Made by a program: the position numbers and the translations under genes. Shown here one piece after another: positions 46,986-59,255 of a stretch of 64,000 nt of DNA. The notes beneath the pieces are model-generated. The model did no database searches and was not told the origin of the DNA. It worked only from the letters and a program-made list of their open reading frames with translations. Source of the DNA: Sipunculus nudus (taxonomy: Eukaryota > Annelida > Sipuncula > Golfingiida > Sipunculidae); contig CM049316.1 in NCBI GenBank assembly GCA_026874595.1, positions 65,639,176-65,703,175 of the forward strand, given 5' to 3'. How positions within the stretch are numbered: the stretch's first letter is position 1; each line of letters begins with the position of its first letter.

Positions 46986-48065
46986 CAGTTGAGGGTAAAA
47001 ATGATATATAATTTAAGGGTTTAATATTAATTTTAAATGACCTTTTGATTGATTTATTTTGAAATAGGCGTTTTCCCCAGTGCTGTCTTAAGGTAATATA
47101 TCAGACGGTTCTTATATGAAAACACGAGCGAAAAAGAGTCTGTGGGACGGAAGAAAAATCTGTTTACTTTACGGCACCCTCATGGACGAACGCACGGACG
47201 GAAAACCTGGTAACTATAAAGGGCTTCCGACAGACCCACTTGGAACACCTCGACCGTATCCGTTGGCTTCTCACCTCGGATTTACATAAGGGGCCACTAT
47301 GGAAAGTATTCCGGCAAGGCGGGGTTTAGGCCAGGTCAACTGCACACCTGTTGTTCTCTTTGTTAGACATAAGTCGAAACTATATCATAACGTATGTAAA
47401 GCATACCTTATTAGAAGAAAACTTATAAATAATAAGTTAAATACTTACAGATGTACTGTGTGTGTGGTTGGAGATTGCGACAGAAAGATGCTTAATTGAT
47501 CAAAGCACACCAACAACGGCGAAAAAAAACCATCTGAATCAGGATAAATTAATTACCTCGGTTCACCGACTAACCTCAGTCAGTGTAAATAATTATTTTC
47601 ATTTCTTAGAGCTCTTTTTAACGACTTTTTCAGAAAAGGTATTTAGGAATTCTTCAAAAGGTGGCTATTCAGGCGCCGGAGACCTTTTCATTAACCATGG
47701 TCAATAAATAGAACGTTCTCCGAAAGGAAATTCGGACATAGGACTTGCTGAGGCGTGTAGCTTTCATTATCACGGCGTTCACCCCCAATGTCGTTGCTGA
47801 CCCGAGTCTGACGCATCATATCCCAGAGGGCTTCAGAAACAGGGGCGGATTCAAGAGATTTTAACGGTGCACATGATGTATAAACAACGGCCTAGAGGCA
47901 CAAATAGTACCCCGTCACATGTAGGAAAGTGTGGCATCAGAGATGGAGCGAGAAGGACGCACGGAAGGACGGACGGGCGTCCTGACAAATGCGGATCATT
48001 TTAGTAGTCCTTCCTCCTTACGGCGGAAGACTAATAACTGTAAGGTACGTGACTATGATGAACGA
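46986..48065. other. No gene recognised
   Basis: Contains a third hAT-like end at 47840 and several short runs of 'ggacgga'. ORFs 47299-47499 and 47462-47707 have no domains. Confidence 0.4.
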
Positions 48066-48213
48066 CAGTGATGTAGTCGAGATCACACCATCCAATTCCA
48101 AGTGCAAGTCCGAGTCCAGACCACTCAAGTCCAAGTCATAGGCCCGTTTTCCATGAGGTTTTAGTCCACCTTCTTCGAGTCCAAGTAATTTGATAAACGA
48201 TCCCCAGTCCGAG

Positions 48214-48455
48214 CGAGGGGTGTAGCCATGACCCTTTCCTTCCCCTCCCCCGGTCGCATACAGTACTCCCCGTCCTCCCAGTATTCACTTAGTCTAATAT
48301 CTAATGTAATGTTTATTGATATTTCTTCATTTCATCAGGTTTGATCCTGCAAATATGATATTTTTTATTAATTCATTTTGTACAACTTATTTTTTTAACT
48401 GGAATTAAAACAGTATGTTGTGTGGAATTATTATGGTATATATAAAATATATTAT

Positions 48456-48520
<65 letters not shown>

Positions 48521-48579
48521 TGATTGGCTTTGCCATATATTTTTGCCCCTCCCCTCCCTCAACCCTGGGTAAGTCCCTG
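48214..48579. mobile_element. ~366 bp hAT-like MITE, copy B, nested in the element 48066-48946
   Basis: It shares ends and internal order with copy A at 43785-44176, including 'cagtactccccgtcctccc', 'tttattgatatt', 'gcaaatatgatatttttt' and the (TA)n tract followed by 'cctcccctccctcaaccc'. It is flanked on both sides by GAGTCC-type sequence of the host element, so it inserted after that element was in place. The exact target duplication is blurred by the repeated context. Confidence 0.7.
48461..48517. repeat. (TA)n microsatellite inside MITE copy B
   Basis: About 28 TA units at the same internal position as in copy A. Confidence 0.96.
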
Positions 48580-49050
48580 CGAGTCCGAGTCTATGTCGTA
48601 CAAATATCCTTATCCTTCTAAAATTTCAGATTATCATGTACATTTTACTATAATTACACACATGCTTTTACTATAATGGTTGTTACATTTATAGCTTTCG
48701 ATGCTGAGTTTAGTACATATAGTGTTATTATTTTGTTATAGTCTGTTAGTACTTCGCAAATAGACAAAAGTCTTTATATTAGTTATATTAGTCTTTATAT
48801 GAGTTATATTTCTGTTGGACTCGAGTATGATTCGGTCTATTATGTCACGTCCTTACCTGTGAGTCCGAGTACAAATCTGGGTCCAGAACCCCCCCCCCCC
48901 CCCTCCGAGTCCTTAAAAAAGCAAAGACTCGAGTCGTACATCACTGATGTACGATGCTGTGCTGACGGAAAGAAGTGGACCCTGGCATGATATGTTTTTT
49001 TTTTAAATGGAGATATACTTATATTTTAATGCATTACAAATATAGAGAAG

Positions 49051-49053
<3 letters not shown>

Positions 49054-49099
<46 letters not shown>
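49054..49099. repeat. (TA)n microsatellite
   Basis: About 23 TA units. Confidence 0.96.
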
Positions 49100-49103
<4 letters not shown>

Positions 49104-50640
49104 AGGTCAGACCAGATGATCTTTGACCAACCTTCATAATTCCTACCTTTAGTACTTTGATGAGAATCTACCCATGGAATCTATAGTTAACTGGATCTAA
49201 TTCAGGGTAACAATGCTCCATATGGAATGCTAGAATGTTCATAAGCAAATATATAGCATCGTAAACGAACTAAATGCACATGCCCTTAGTATTTAACCAT
49301 ATCTAGACTGTTTTAGTAGTATTTTGACGACACCTCGCGACCTTAGATATTTTTCAACATTTTAACTTCAAAAAGATATCAATAGATGCCATATATGCTT
49401 AAAGGACTGTAGATAAAAAATTCAAAACAAACTTGAAGTTGGTTTCATTATATTGTACACAAAGTGCCCCCATGAGGCTAATTCACGGTCTTCCCCTAAT
49501 CCTGATTTAACTTTAAACCTTTTGCTTCAACACTCATAATGTCTTGCTTGCTCCCAATCTCTGGGCATGTTCTCCTGGTTATAGGTTTTCTATACTTGCT
49601 ACAAGATGAATATTCCTTGAATTTCATCCTAGAATTGTGTTGCGTTCCCTTATTCCCGCAGCAGCCAAAAACATCTGTTGGAAGGAAATGTGGGTCCAAA
49701 GTCGATCGTAAAATTTCTCATCCTTTCATAACCACCTTGCTTATCATGCCGGTCCTTTATCCGGAGCGTGGTTATTTTCCAGGACACTAGGTTCTCATTC
49801 AATGTCTGTAACTACCGTCAACACAGAAAACTGGCGCGGCCTTCCTTAACAGTTTGGTTTCTCATTGCCTTCGTAGAATGTAAACTGGGCCATGCAAAAC
49901 ACGGACGATTACAATTTATGAAAACTGGAGATATACTGTAATGTTAGATATTGCTTGTAAAACCATAATTTATGTTAAAATGATATAGAAGATGCTTAAT
50001 TAGAAATCGCTTATCTAAAGCCAGCTATTAATCTAGCTTTTTTAGGAAGATAGTGATATCTTGTTTACTCTGCGTACATATAAATAAACTCCAGGTAATT
50101 AATGTTTGGAAAAGTACTTGTAACGCCTCTGTGATGGATGTACAAGCTGTAAGAAACACAGCAATATTGACAAATGGAAAAAAATAACATGTAACCTGAG
50201 GCCAAAAGGTACGTCACTAGTTGCAATTAAAACGCCTTTTGTGAAACTCAGGTTCATCTGGCTTAATGCCAGATGACTTTGATATAAACAAAACGAACAG
50301 CCTGTGAGCGGTGGGATCGGCATTTTCTGGTATAATTTGTCATAAAATGTATAAAGAAGGGGTTATATTCAGTTATTAGATGTTAGATATCTGGTCAATT
50401 TATTGTGGGCATGCCTCTCCTAAATATTAATTTTCCAACGTTCGAGGAACCGTCACAGTAAGCATTCTGACAGCACGGGCTCACTTTGGTATTCCGGCCC
50501 CTTATCTTATGTCTGAAAACATTGTTTTTTTTCTGGATAAATGATTTCTTTTTGCGTGCATACATTATCACTCTTGATCGATAACACGGAAATGCAACAA
50601 ATCAATTATTTTTTTTTATAAGGATAGGACCATGGCCTGC
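49100..50640. other. No gene recognised
   Basis: ORFs at 49496-49699 (-), 49539-49790 (+) and 50099-50323 (-) lack domains or splice support. Confidence 0.4.
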
Positions 50641-50870
50641 TGGTGGCACTTTATTGAATGATGATGAAGGCATTCATACGATAATGGTGATATGGTATTA
50701 TAAAGCCTTCTGGATTTCACGTTTTATATGCAGTGGGTTAGTAAAAAATCCAGAAATCATAACCTGTCGTTAAGACAGCGAGATAACACCATTATGCCAT
50801 TGAGGCACCAGTGGGGTTTGAACCAGGGATTCATCTCCGAATTCCAACGCCTTAATCACTAGGCTACGTC
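50641..50870 (-). mobile_element. tRNA-derived SINE, - strand
   Basis: On the - strand an A box 'tagcctagtgattaagg' (50866-50850) is followed by a B box 'ggttcaaaccc' (50824-50814). The tRNA-like head then runs into an unrelated body ('atgatttctggatttttta'). Spacing between the boxes fits a tRNA head. It lacks the 'tttctccgg' core of the SINE at 42650, so it is a different family. It cannot be a real tRNA because the acceptor stem does not pair. Confidence 0.55.
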
Positions 50871-51854
50871 CTACCCTTAGGATATTATGATGAATATGGT
50901 CTATATAAATCGGCACGTCACTAAAGTATTTAGGATTATAGGAAGGGAGCGTATATGTTGAGTTTAAAATAACTGAAATAATATGATAATTTTATACAAA
51001 CATAGACATAAATTAAGCAGCCTGTGTGAAAAGTCTTTATTGCTTGCGATTATATACGTTGGATCGAAAGATTCTTGTTTGCCGCGCTAAAATATACATT
51101 TCACTGAGAAAGTTAAAATTGTTTTATCGTCGGAGCTCTTGAAGTTATAATCAGGCTAGTCAGCATCCACACATGAAAACTGGCTTCACGAGTTTTGCAT
51201 TGTTTCCTAAGCCTGTGATTCAATTGTTTATCCTTTATATATGTCTATCTAGTATCTATCTAGTATCTAGTATCATTTTCTTGTTCTGTCTTTCCCTGAC
51301 GACTTACTTTTCTGAAAACACAGAGAGTATGAGATATTGACACAAGGGCCTAATCTTTTACAATCTTATATTTCTTTAACCAGAGCTTTTCCAGAAGTGC
51401 CAAGTCCTTCAGTGCTATTATCCCTTCCTTTATTACGTTCTGCGCCACACAGTGTAATTACTTCGATGTTTTTGGTGAATGTGGGAAATGTGTGATATGG
51501 TAAGATATAGATTTTATACCTTTTTACATCTACCATAACAGTCATTTTTACCTCATTTTAATTGCCGTAATTTGTTCTGTTCCACCACCCCTATCACCTC
51601 TGGTGCATCCTAACCTTAAACTCTGTTGATTAAGTTGAATACATGTTAAAATTTTAATATTGTATTGTTACGAATGGAAGTGAATGATGTGAACGGCGTC
51701 CACCCGTGCTGGTTTAAGGCTGAATTACAAACATTATTTAAATAAAAAGGCATGACAAATGCATATTCATATTTGAAAAAAAGAATTAAAATTTAATTTT
51801 CAGTAAGCAAGAATTTTCAGAAGATATAAGAAAAAGAAAGAGATCTGCTCAAGT
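50871..51854. other. No gene recognised
   Basis: AT-rich DNA with a short 'tctagtatctatc' repeat near 51245-51275. No ORF of note. Confidence 0.4.
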
Positions 51855-52345
51855 CATGGATTGCTGGTCTTGAACATATTTGCTTCATTGGTGTACAAAA
51901 TATGAACTAACCCTTAAATAATTGTGTTCCTATTTATGATAATATGACAAGACAGGCAGTTACACATGTAATTAATTTTATATATACTGGCATGTCTGGC
52001 TATTTACCATTTACGATAAAATTACAGCAACTACATGGAAATTCTCCGAAGCGGTTTCTTCTACCTTCCGCTGAATGTGTGTAATATTAGACCTGTACTG
52101 GCCAGTACAAATTTAAGTAAATAGCGTTTATCAAATATGGCTACCATGCTACGTTGAAAAGTATTTATGATAAAATGAATGACATTTTCAACCAATTATC
52201 AATCCATCACTAACTTTCATAGACCAGTTCCAGTAAGTCCATGTTCAGGTTAATTATAATGGGGAGTTATTATGATTAACAATGGAAGTAATCATGAATA
52301 CATTGCGATGAAGGCGTATTTCCATGGAGACTGGTTTACCTTTAT
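51855..52345. repeat. Diverged direct repeat, copy 1
   Basis: Co-linear with 53309-53815 at an offset of about 1.46 kb. Matching words in order include 'tatttatnataatatgacaaga', 'gctgaatgtntgtaat', 'atatggctnccntgctacgt', 'gttaattataatgg' and 'catggagacnggttt', where n marks differences. This is an old duplication or two copies of one element. Confidence 0.7.
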
Positions 52346-53308
52346 ATGTTTATTTAGGGGAAATGTTTTAATTGCTGAAACATTTAAATTGTTATCACTG
52401 ATAGTCATTCTAAATTACACTGCGAAGACGGCCCTCTGGTGCAAATAGCTGGCGTCATCTGTCGCACTAAAATGGAACTTTTCTTATCTATTTGCTCTGG
52501 TTTCGTCCATGATCTTGCGTCTTTTTACTGTATTCGCGCAAATTGCACCACGATTTTTTTTATCTTGATGATGAATTATGGGAAGTCCGGAAATAGGTTC
52601 ATTCTCCGTGTTTTGTTTCTGAGATTTTATATCTATCATGTTGAAAGTAATTCGGTAAGCTGACTCAGAAAACAATAAATATATGAAAAAGAAATTCTAT
52701 TTTGAATCATTCAGATACACAACTGAGTAAACCTGTCGTATTAAAATACAAAATATGCAGCTGTTTGTTTGAATCTGATTGTTTCGTGGAGTGTTAATCT
52801 AATCCAAAAAAAGAGAAATGGGCTTAGATGGGGAGTTTGGTCCAGTTTAGGGACAGACATGAAAAATGAATTGGCACCAGTCCAGTTTCTTTCATATTGA
52901 GGCAGACACTAACCACCTGCTCAATATACGTCTACGTCTCATCTTTTCCTGACGGTCCATACACAAAACATTTAATTAAACCGTGGCATGAGCTTCATCT
53001 TACCATTCCATCAATTGCCCATTGTGTTAAATTATTATGCCCTTTTATTTACTAAACTATTAAGCTCTCGGCATGAGATTTCTCACAGCTTTTTCAAAGT
53101 ACAATTTCTTGTAAATGTCAAAAATATACTCCCTTAACATTGGTAATATTTGTTTAATTCTTTAAACATGATACGTTTCTATATAAGTATATACGTAGAT
53201 GCTGTTCCCAATATAGCTGATCATTATTTTTTTTCCAGAATAATTATTACTTTGGTAGGTTTACTTTAGAGATCGCAGTAAATACATATTATTATATTTA
53301 ATATATTC
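52346..53308. other. Spacer between the diverged repeats, no gene recognised
   Basis: ORFs 52439-52663 (+) and 52484-52675 (-) overlap each other on opposite strands and have no domain. Confidence 0.4.
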
Positions 53309-53815
53309 TTGGATTCCTGGTATTGACCAAATTTGCTACATTTATGTACCAAAAGATGCACTGACCCTTTATAAACGTATTGCTATTTATCACATAATGA
53401 CAAGATATGCAACTAGACGTATAATTATTTTTTACCATCCTGGTTAGTTAAGATTTATGATAAAATCAAAGCAATTATATATTATTTCTTTCACCTTGCA
53501 CTGAATGGATGTAATATCAGACTGACTGGGGAAATAATTGTGCACCAATTAAACAGAAATAAAAAATAATATATTCCATGCAAATCCTGTTTATGGTTGA
53601 TAACTAATATGGCTGCCTTGCTACGTACAAAATATCTAGGATAAAATATATATGACATTTAAATCAATAATTAAGCAATCACCTATTTTCACAGTCCAGA
53701 GTCAATAAGATCTTAGTTCATGTTAATTATAATGGAAGTCATGGAAGTGATTATATGAATACACATCGATGACAAGAAGACGTATCATCATGGAGACCGG
53801 TTTTCTTGTCACGTC
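53309..53815. repeat. Diverged direct repeat, copy 2
   Basis: Partner of 51855-52345 in the same orientation. It differs by an internal insertion near 53545-53580. Confidence 0.7.
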
Positions 53816-54749
53816 TGGTTATAGAGACGAGTTTCGTTCTGTCGGAAGTTTGGGACAGCTGACCGTACGGGTTACGACTTATAACCACAAACCTATGTCT
53901 TTGCCCCTGCAAAATAACGGATGTTGAAGATCATTTAAGATTAGTGTGAAGAAGCATGTCTTCAGATGTTATTATCGCAGTAACAAGTGTACTTATCTCC
54001 ATCATCTCCCTTTTTCTTCTGAATCTTCTTCGTTGTCTTCTTCTTCTTCTTCATCTGGTTCCAGTGCATTTGCGTGATGCCTTTCTTTGCACTGGTTATT
54101 ATAACGGCCCTTTATGCGATAGATACACATAGAGAGATTTTACCGGCTGAGACACTTTTTCAGTGTTATATTTATAACTATTAGCGAATACCCATGTGTT
54201 CATATATTTGATCGTTTTCATATTTAGTGTACTCGCTTACATAATATTGTGAAAATACAACTGGACTGTCAAATAGGCCACCTACCCTTTTATAGTACTC
54301 GTGCTGTTATAGTTACTTGTATATTTTGTTTTTATGTTTAAGATTGTAGCAGGACCTCATTGAAAAACAGCTCTTGTTGAATCAGCTATCCTGAAGAAAT
54401 ATATAGACAACAGTGGATAATACAAGACTGCCTCCAACGATCTGTTAATTCTTTGTCTGTTTTCCCAAGGCCCGGAAATCCGCTAGCAGACTCCTAAGAG
54501 AAGATGTACCAGTCTTCCAGACATGCTTTTCATGGGGCCATTATTTTTCTAAAGAAGACAATGTCATTTATATTGTTAATAATACGTAACTGTATTTGTT
54601 TGAAGCTGCACAGAAGATTTGGATGTCTCAGCCAATTTGGACAGCCTAGTACCTAACTGTGGTTTGCTTAATATTCACGAGTTTAAATATTCGCGATTTT
54701 GATTTCTTCATTGTTTCGTGAGGGTTACGATTTACATACAGTAACTTAC

Positions 54750-54799
<50 letters not shown>

Positions 54800-55298
54800 C
54801 ATATCCCTTATTGTATCAATCACCTTTATACCTTAACAACTGCAGGATGAGCTAAATAATCTTTGAATTCCGCGTAACATAACATGTGTGTTAATATAGA
54901 CGCCACAGGCTCAATATACGTGAGATGCCATTTAGGCTTTAGAATAAATGACCGTTCACCTGTGCAGATGTATCGTGTTTGGCTCTATTAAATGAATATC
55001 ACTTGAATTACAAAATATTAAAATTTTAACAAAGCCCTGTTATACAGCATAATGTTTTCAAACGTATTTATAAAAACCGGATCTTTCAGTGAAACAATGA
55101 CGGATCCAGTCGGATCCATTGGGCCCGCTAAATTTTCTGCTTTGTTGTACCCTAGAAAATTATACCTGTTTCGAACGGTGCAAATGGATATACCTGACAT
55201 AACTTTAAAAATGTGACCTTAAACACCTGGGCTGGCAGTAATTTTTCAATACAAAACAATATAAAGCCGTATCATAATTGATCTTACACTCCCTACGA
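53816..55298. other. No gene recognised
   Basis: Contains a CTT-rich patch at about 54014-54055 and a (TA)n run at 54755-54803. The - ORF at 55018-55200 has no domain. Confidence 0.4.
54755..54803. repeat. (TA)n microsatellite
   Basis: AT run with a 'gtatatatatac' end. Confidence 0.95.
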
Positions 55299-55515
55299 AG
55301 CGGTTATACACTGCAGTCATCCAAGATCTTCTTCGCTTTAACAGAGCGGGAGACTTTAAAACTTGGAGTTGGATGCACAATGCGAAACCAAGCTCTCATT
55401 GGTCTGATTACAATTTCTGTGCCCAGTGCCAGGCCTTGTGGTGAAACCCGAACCATCTTGCTTTACAAAGCAGTGGTTTTAGCGAAGGAGAGAAAGACTG
55501 CAGTGTATAACCGCT
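55299..55515. mobile_element. ~217 bp MITE-like inverted-repeat element
   Basis: Both arms, read inward, start AGCGGTTATACACTGCAGTC and continue to 'CTTCGCT', about 35-40 paired bases. The flanks show no clear target duplication. The + ORF 55278-55568 simply reads through it. Confidence 0.6.
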
Positions 55516-58500
55516 GGGTAAAAAGAGTAATTTGTCCTAAGATAAAATATTTTCTTATAAAAAACTAAGTAATAATGTGTTAAATACATCCTCTCTTTTC
55601 TACAACTTAACATAAGAACGATGGTCGTCTTTATGACCTGTCGGTAAGGTAGCCCAGACATGTCCACATTTGGTGCTTCCTGAATGTTGTTAAATGAAAC
55701 CTTTGGTTTTCTTGTTGCCCTACCCCCTCTTTTGGAGAGCAATTGTATTCAGAAAATTTTTGACTGGTTCCCGGAGACAATATGATCTCATTACTTTGAA
55801 CATCATACGATGATTACATCTGTATGCATAGACCTAAAAACGGCCTCTGATATTCCCAGGGAATATGAGCGATATGGTAGGAACTTTGAGGTCTTTGTTA
55901 TAAGATACTGTGACTTGAAGTTTGTATATAAGAGCTGACATTCTATATGACATTTTTAGTTACTTACACAGGAGAAGGCAATCTTTTGTCTGAAAAAGAC
56001 AAAGTGACAGTTTGACAAGTATATATAAACATAAAAGTGTACTGTCATAAATGGCACATCAATCTGTACACCTTAAAATTGATCTCAAACCAACAGAGGA
56101 ATCTGAATATCCAATGCTCTAGAACATAAATATCACTGCCGCTGGAGCCAAACTGTGTGGCATTTTCTTATTGTTGACTTTATATCACCAGGAATGTATT
56201 TTGTGTAATGTTACCTTCGATGATACGTATACGCAAAGTGTAAGGTATATTTATATGTAAAATTTGATGGGACTGTGATACTGCAAAAAAAACCCAGTTG
56301 TTTATTAATTTGTCTGATTATGTCATAGGTTTAAGAAGTCCGGATATTGTATACAATATGAGGGTTCCCTCGGTAACAACCACTCCCGCTTAATTAAGAG
56401 AAAAGATAGGCAACCTTCGTTGCCACAGGCGAGGTCATCCTTTTCCCTGTGACAATTATACAAGGCTTAATGGCATCTAAAAGCATCATGAACGTTTCTT
56501 ACAGAATATTATAAAGTCCAAAACGGGAAATGATTATAGATCAATAACTATAAATAAAACAATGAATATATATACGATTACAGCCATGTACACAATACAA
56601 GACCAATGCAAAATAATAAAAGAGTAAATAAATAACATAACATTACACAACATTTCAGCAACTGCCACATTTATCTATATTTTGTTTAGTCCAGTGAACC
56701 TGTTTCTTTGATACAACACGGTGATATGAAACATTGACAAATATCATCTGCACTGGAGAGGGACGGGAGAAAACGGGTGTCAAATTAAACGCCTTGAATG
56801 CCGTGTAACTGATGAAGGAGCCCACATCGCCTCGGCGAACAAAGGGTGCTACAAAAATGTTATCAATATAACTTGAATGCACTCCTGAGGCCCCGGTATG
56901 AGTCAGAGCCGCTAGTGTGACGTTGGATTGAAAGCACCCTGACGACAACTGCGAGTGGCAGACCACCTCGCCGGGGAATAGACCGACCTGTCATTTCATT
57001 CAGGGGTAACGTGGCATAAAGGCTTTTTCCCCAGAGAGAGTTAAGCCGGCACTTCTCCGATGGAAGCTCTCGGGCATTCTTCTTATTGACCCGGAGAAGC
57101 GTTTTATATCATACATAACGGCTGGGAAGGTCAGAAAATTGTCCATATGGGATTTTGTGTCCTGTTGTATACAGCAATACAAAATACAAAGTAATATGGA
57201 AAGCAAAAAAAAAAAAAAAGTATGGTTTTCAGGCACCGCACACATCAATGCTAAATCTTCGCCACAAAAAAATTATATTTTTGTTTTCAATTTTGAGGTC
57301 CAGTCGCTCTGACATTTCTTTCAAGAAGACAAAATCATACAATTTTGATAGAATTTCCTTTGTTATGTAGTGCTTTTACTTGTTTAACAAAATAAATATG
57401 TTATTTTCATGCTTTTTCTTTATCATTTATCATCTTTATCGAAACATACAAAAATTAAAAAATAAAATAACCGCCTGCCCGCATTGATATTTGAAAAAAA
57501 GTGCCTCAGAAACAAACCTTCTTTTTGGGCCTAAGTCCAAGTTATAAAGAGCGCAAGCAGTCAGTCTCCTAATTTAGGAAAAAATCTTGGATTCTCTATC
57601 GCGCCAGGGATAGGTTACCCGCTGTTTTATTTGTTTTACTTCCACCCAGTAGGTAATGCAAGCCATTAATTAGCTGGCTAATATTAAACAACATGACAAT
57701 CATTCAATGTTTTTTTCTTTCTAACATGTCTTTATCTACCTTACAACTGAAATTTTAAATTTCGATTCAACAAAGAATTTAAATATTTTTTTTTCAAGAT
57801 GAAAATACACACTAGAGGAAAACGAAAAGTAAAAATCAGATATTACATCAGTAGTTTAATATTACCCAACTAAAAAGTGCGTTAGTGTTACTGGATGATT
57901 ACAATAGCGTACATTTGGACCGTTAACTCTTTTAGTGTTATCACATATTTAAATAAATGAAAAGTTAAAAAATGTGTATACTATCAGGGAGAAGTATGTA
58001 CCAGGTTTAAAATAATGTATACCTCATAGGGCCTATGATGATCTTGAAACAACGTTTGGATTGATCTTAGATAGTGGTTTGTGCCAGTTCTGCTACGTTA
58101 TATATATGGTGCATAAATAGGTCGCTTTAAATTAAAATTTGAGTAATATACTGATACATTATCTTTATTTGAGTTAGCGAATGCATGTGCTCTGTCGAGC
58201 GTCCTTTTTAATATAGAAGTTTGTATAAAAGTTGAGCTGATATACATATTTCGGGATAAAACAAATGTTGCTTATTCTGCCGAGGGGCTTAAATGGAATT
58301 AAACATTGGTAATTAATGGCAAATTAAGGATTTACGATGATGCTTATGGTAATCTTGTGGACAGGCCACAAGAACTAGAAAACAGCAACACATTTGCTGC
58401 ACGAACGGTCCTTGCACCAAGGCCTTAGGGAATATTTATTGGCAGAGGCAAATTTGTTATCCTGGAACCTAGGAAACCAGGAAATGGCAGTCTGAAAGCA

Positions 58501-58959
58501 AGAATTATAATATGACAGACTGGACATCACATAGGAGTAAGAAGAAGAAGAGGAGATCTATATATCACGGATGCTTCATACTTAAAAGTCTGCCTTGAAC
58601 TGAATCATGTAAAAAGTATTATATCAAATGGTAGGCTACAAGTTGTATTAAATTATAACAATTAGAACGAAACCCATGAGATTTATATGTTATTCCTTGT
58701 CTCAGTTTCGACACCGAAGTCTATTAGTGAGTTCAGGTCCGTTGCTGTAAAATGACTTAAGTCATACTTTGGACTTCCTTCGAGAGGCAAAGTGAGTCAT
58801 TAAAATAAACATCTGACTCGTAACTGTTAAAATGGTAGTTAAGCCTTCTCCTTGACTTAAATGTAAACCAATGTATTACGTTAGACCCATATTAGTGTGA
58901 GTAGGTTCATCTTCTCACTTGAACTAATTGCCTCTCATCGACATTTTAATCTCTGTGAT
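55516..58959. other. No gene recognised; one unassigned 113-codon open frame
   Basis: On the - strand an open frame runs from about 56993 to the stop at 56655. It encodes a polar, Ser/Val-rich peptide with possible N-glycosylation sites (NVTL, NLTP, NVSY). I recognise no family and no convincing splice site frames it, so it is noted only. A second frame at 57000-57248 (-) overlaps a poly-A tract. The rest is AT-rich. Confidence 0.25.
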
Positions 58960-59255
58960 AACTAGAAAAGCACTCAAAAAGCGTAGACCTCCGCCTAATC
59001 AGCTCATTACCTCAATATATCATTTTAAGAAATGCAGCATTTTCCCTTAAAAACGGGTTCCAGATCCGGGTTCCTGATCCGGATCACCCAAAAATTTAAT
59101 TATCGTTCCTTGTATCATTGCCTAGCTATCCTGAAAATTTCATCAAAACCCTTAATAACTTTTTGAGTAATGTTGCTAACAGACGAACAAAGAGGATAAC
59201 AAAGAAACAGACAATCTAACGCCGGCAAAAACATAACCTCATGATGGAGGTAATA
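58960..59255 (-). repeat. Dispersed non-coding repeat common in marine invertebrates
   Basis: On the - strand it begins 'acctccatcatgaggttatg', continues 'ttagcaacattactcaaaaa' and 'gatgaaattttcagga', then several 'ggatcc/gatccgg' words. It ends 'ggcggaggtctacgc' and 'ttgagtgcttttctagtt'. From memory these phrases occur in dispersed repeats of many marine animals. I cannot assign a superfamily. Confidence 0.5.

Larger units (their letters stand above)
48066..48946. mobile_element. 881 bp hAT-like element with 8-bp target duplication
   Basis: Both ends, read inward, start CAGTGATGTA. The flanks 'atgaacga' (48058-48065) and 'atgtacga' (48947-48954) are an 8-bp target duplication with one mismatch, the size typical of hAT. 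The subterminal DNA is rich in GAGTCC/AAGTCC words (48094-48170, 48580-48595, 48860-48935), which could be transposase-binding repeats. MITE copy B is nested inside, at 48214-48579. No transposase ORF. Confidence 0.75.

Noticed and set aside
55278-55568. 96-codon + strand ORF
   Set aside because: It is mostly the MITE at 55299-55515 read through, with no domain.
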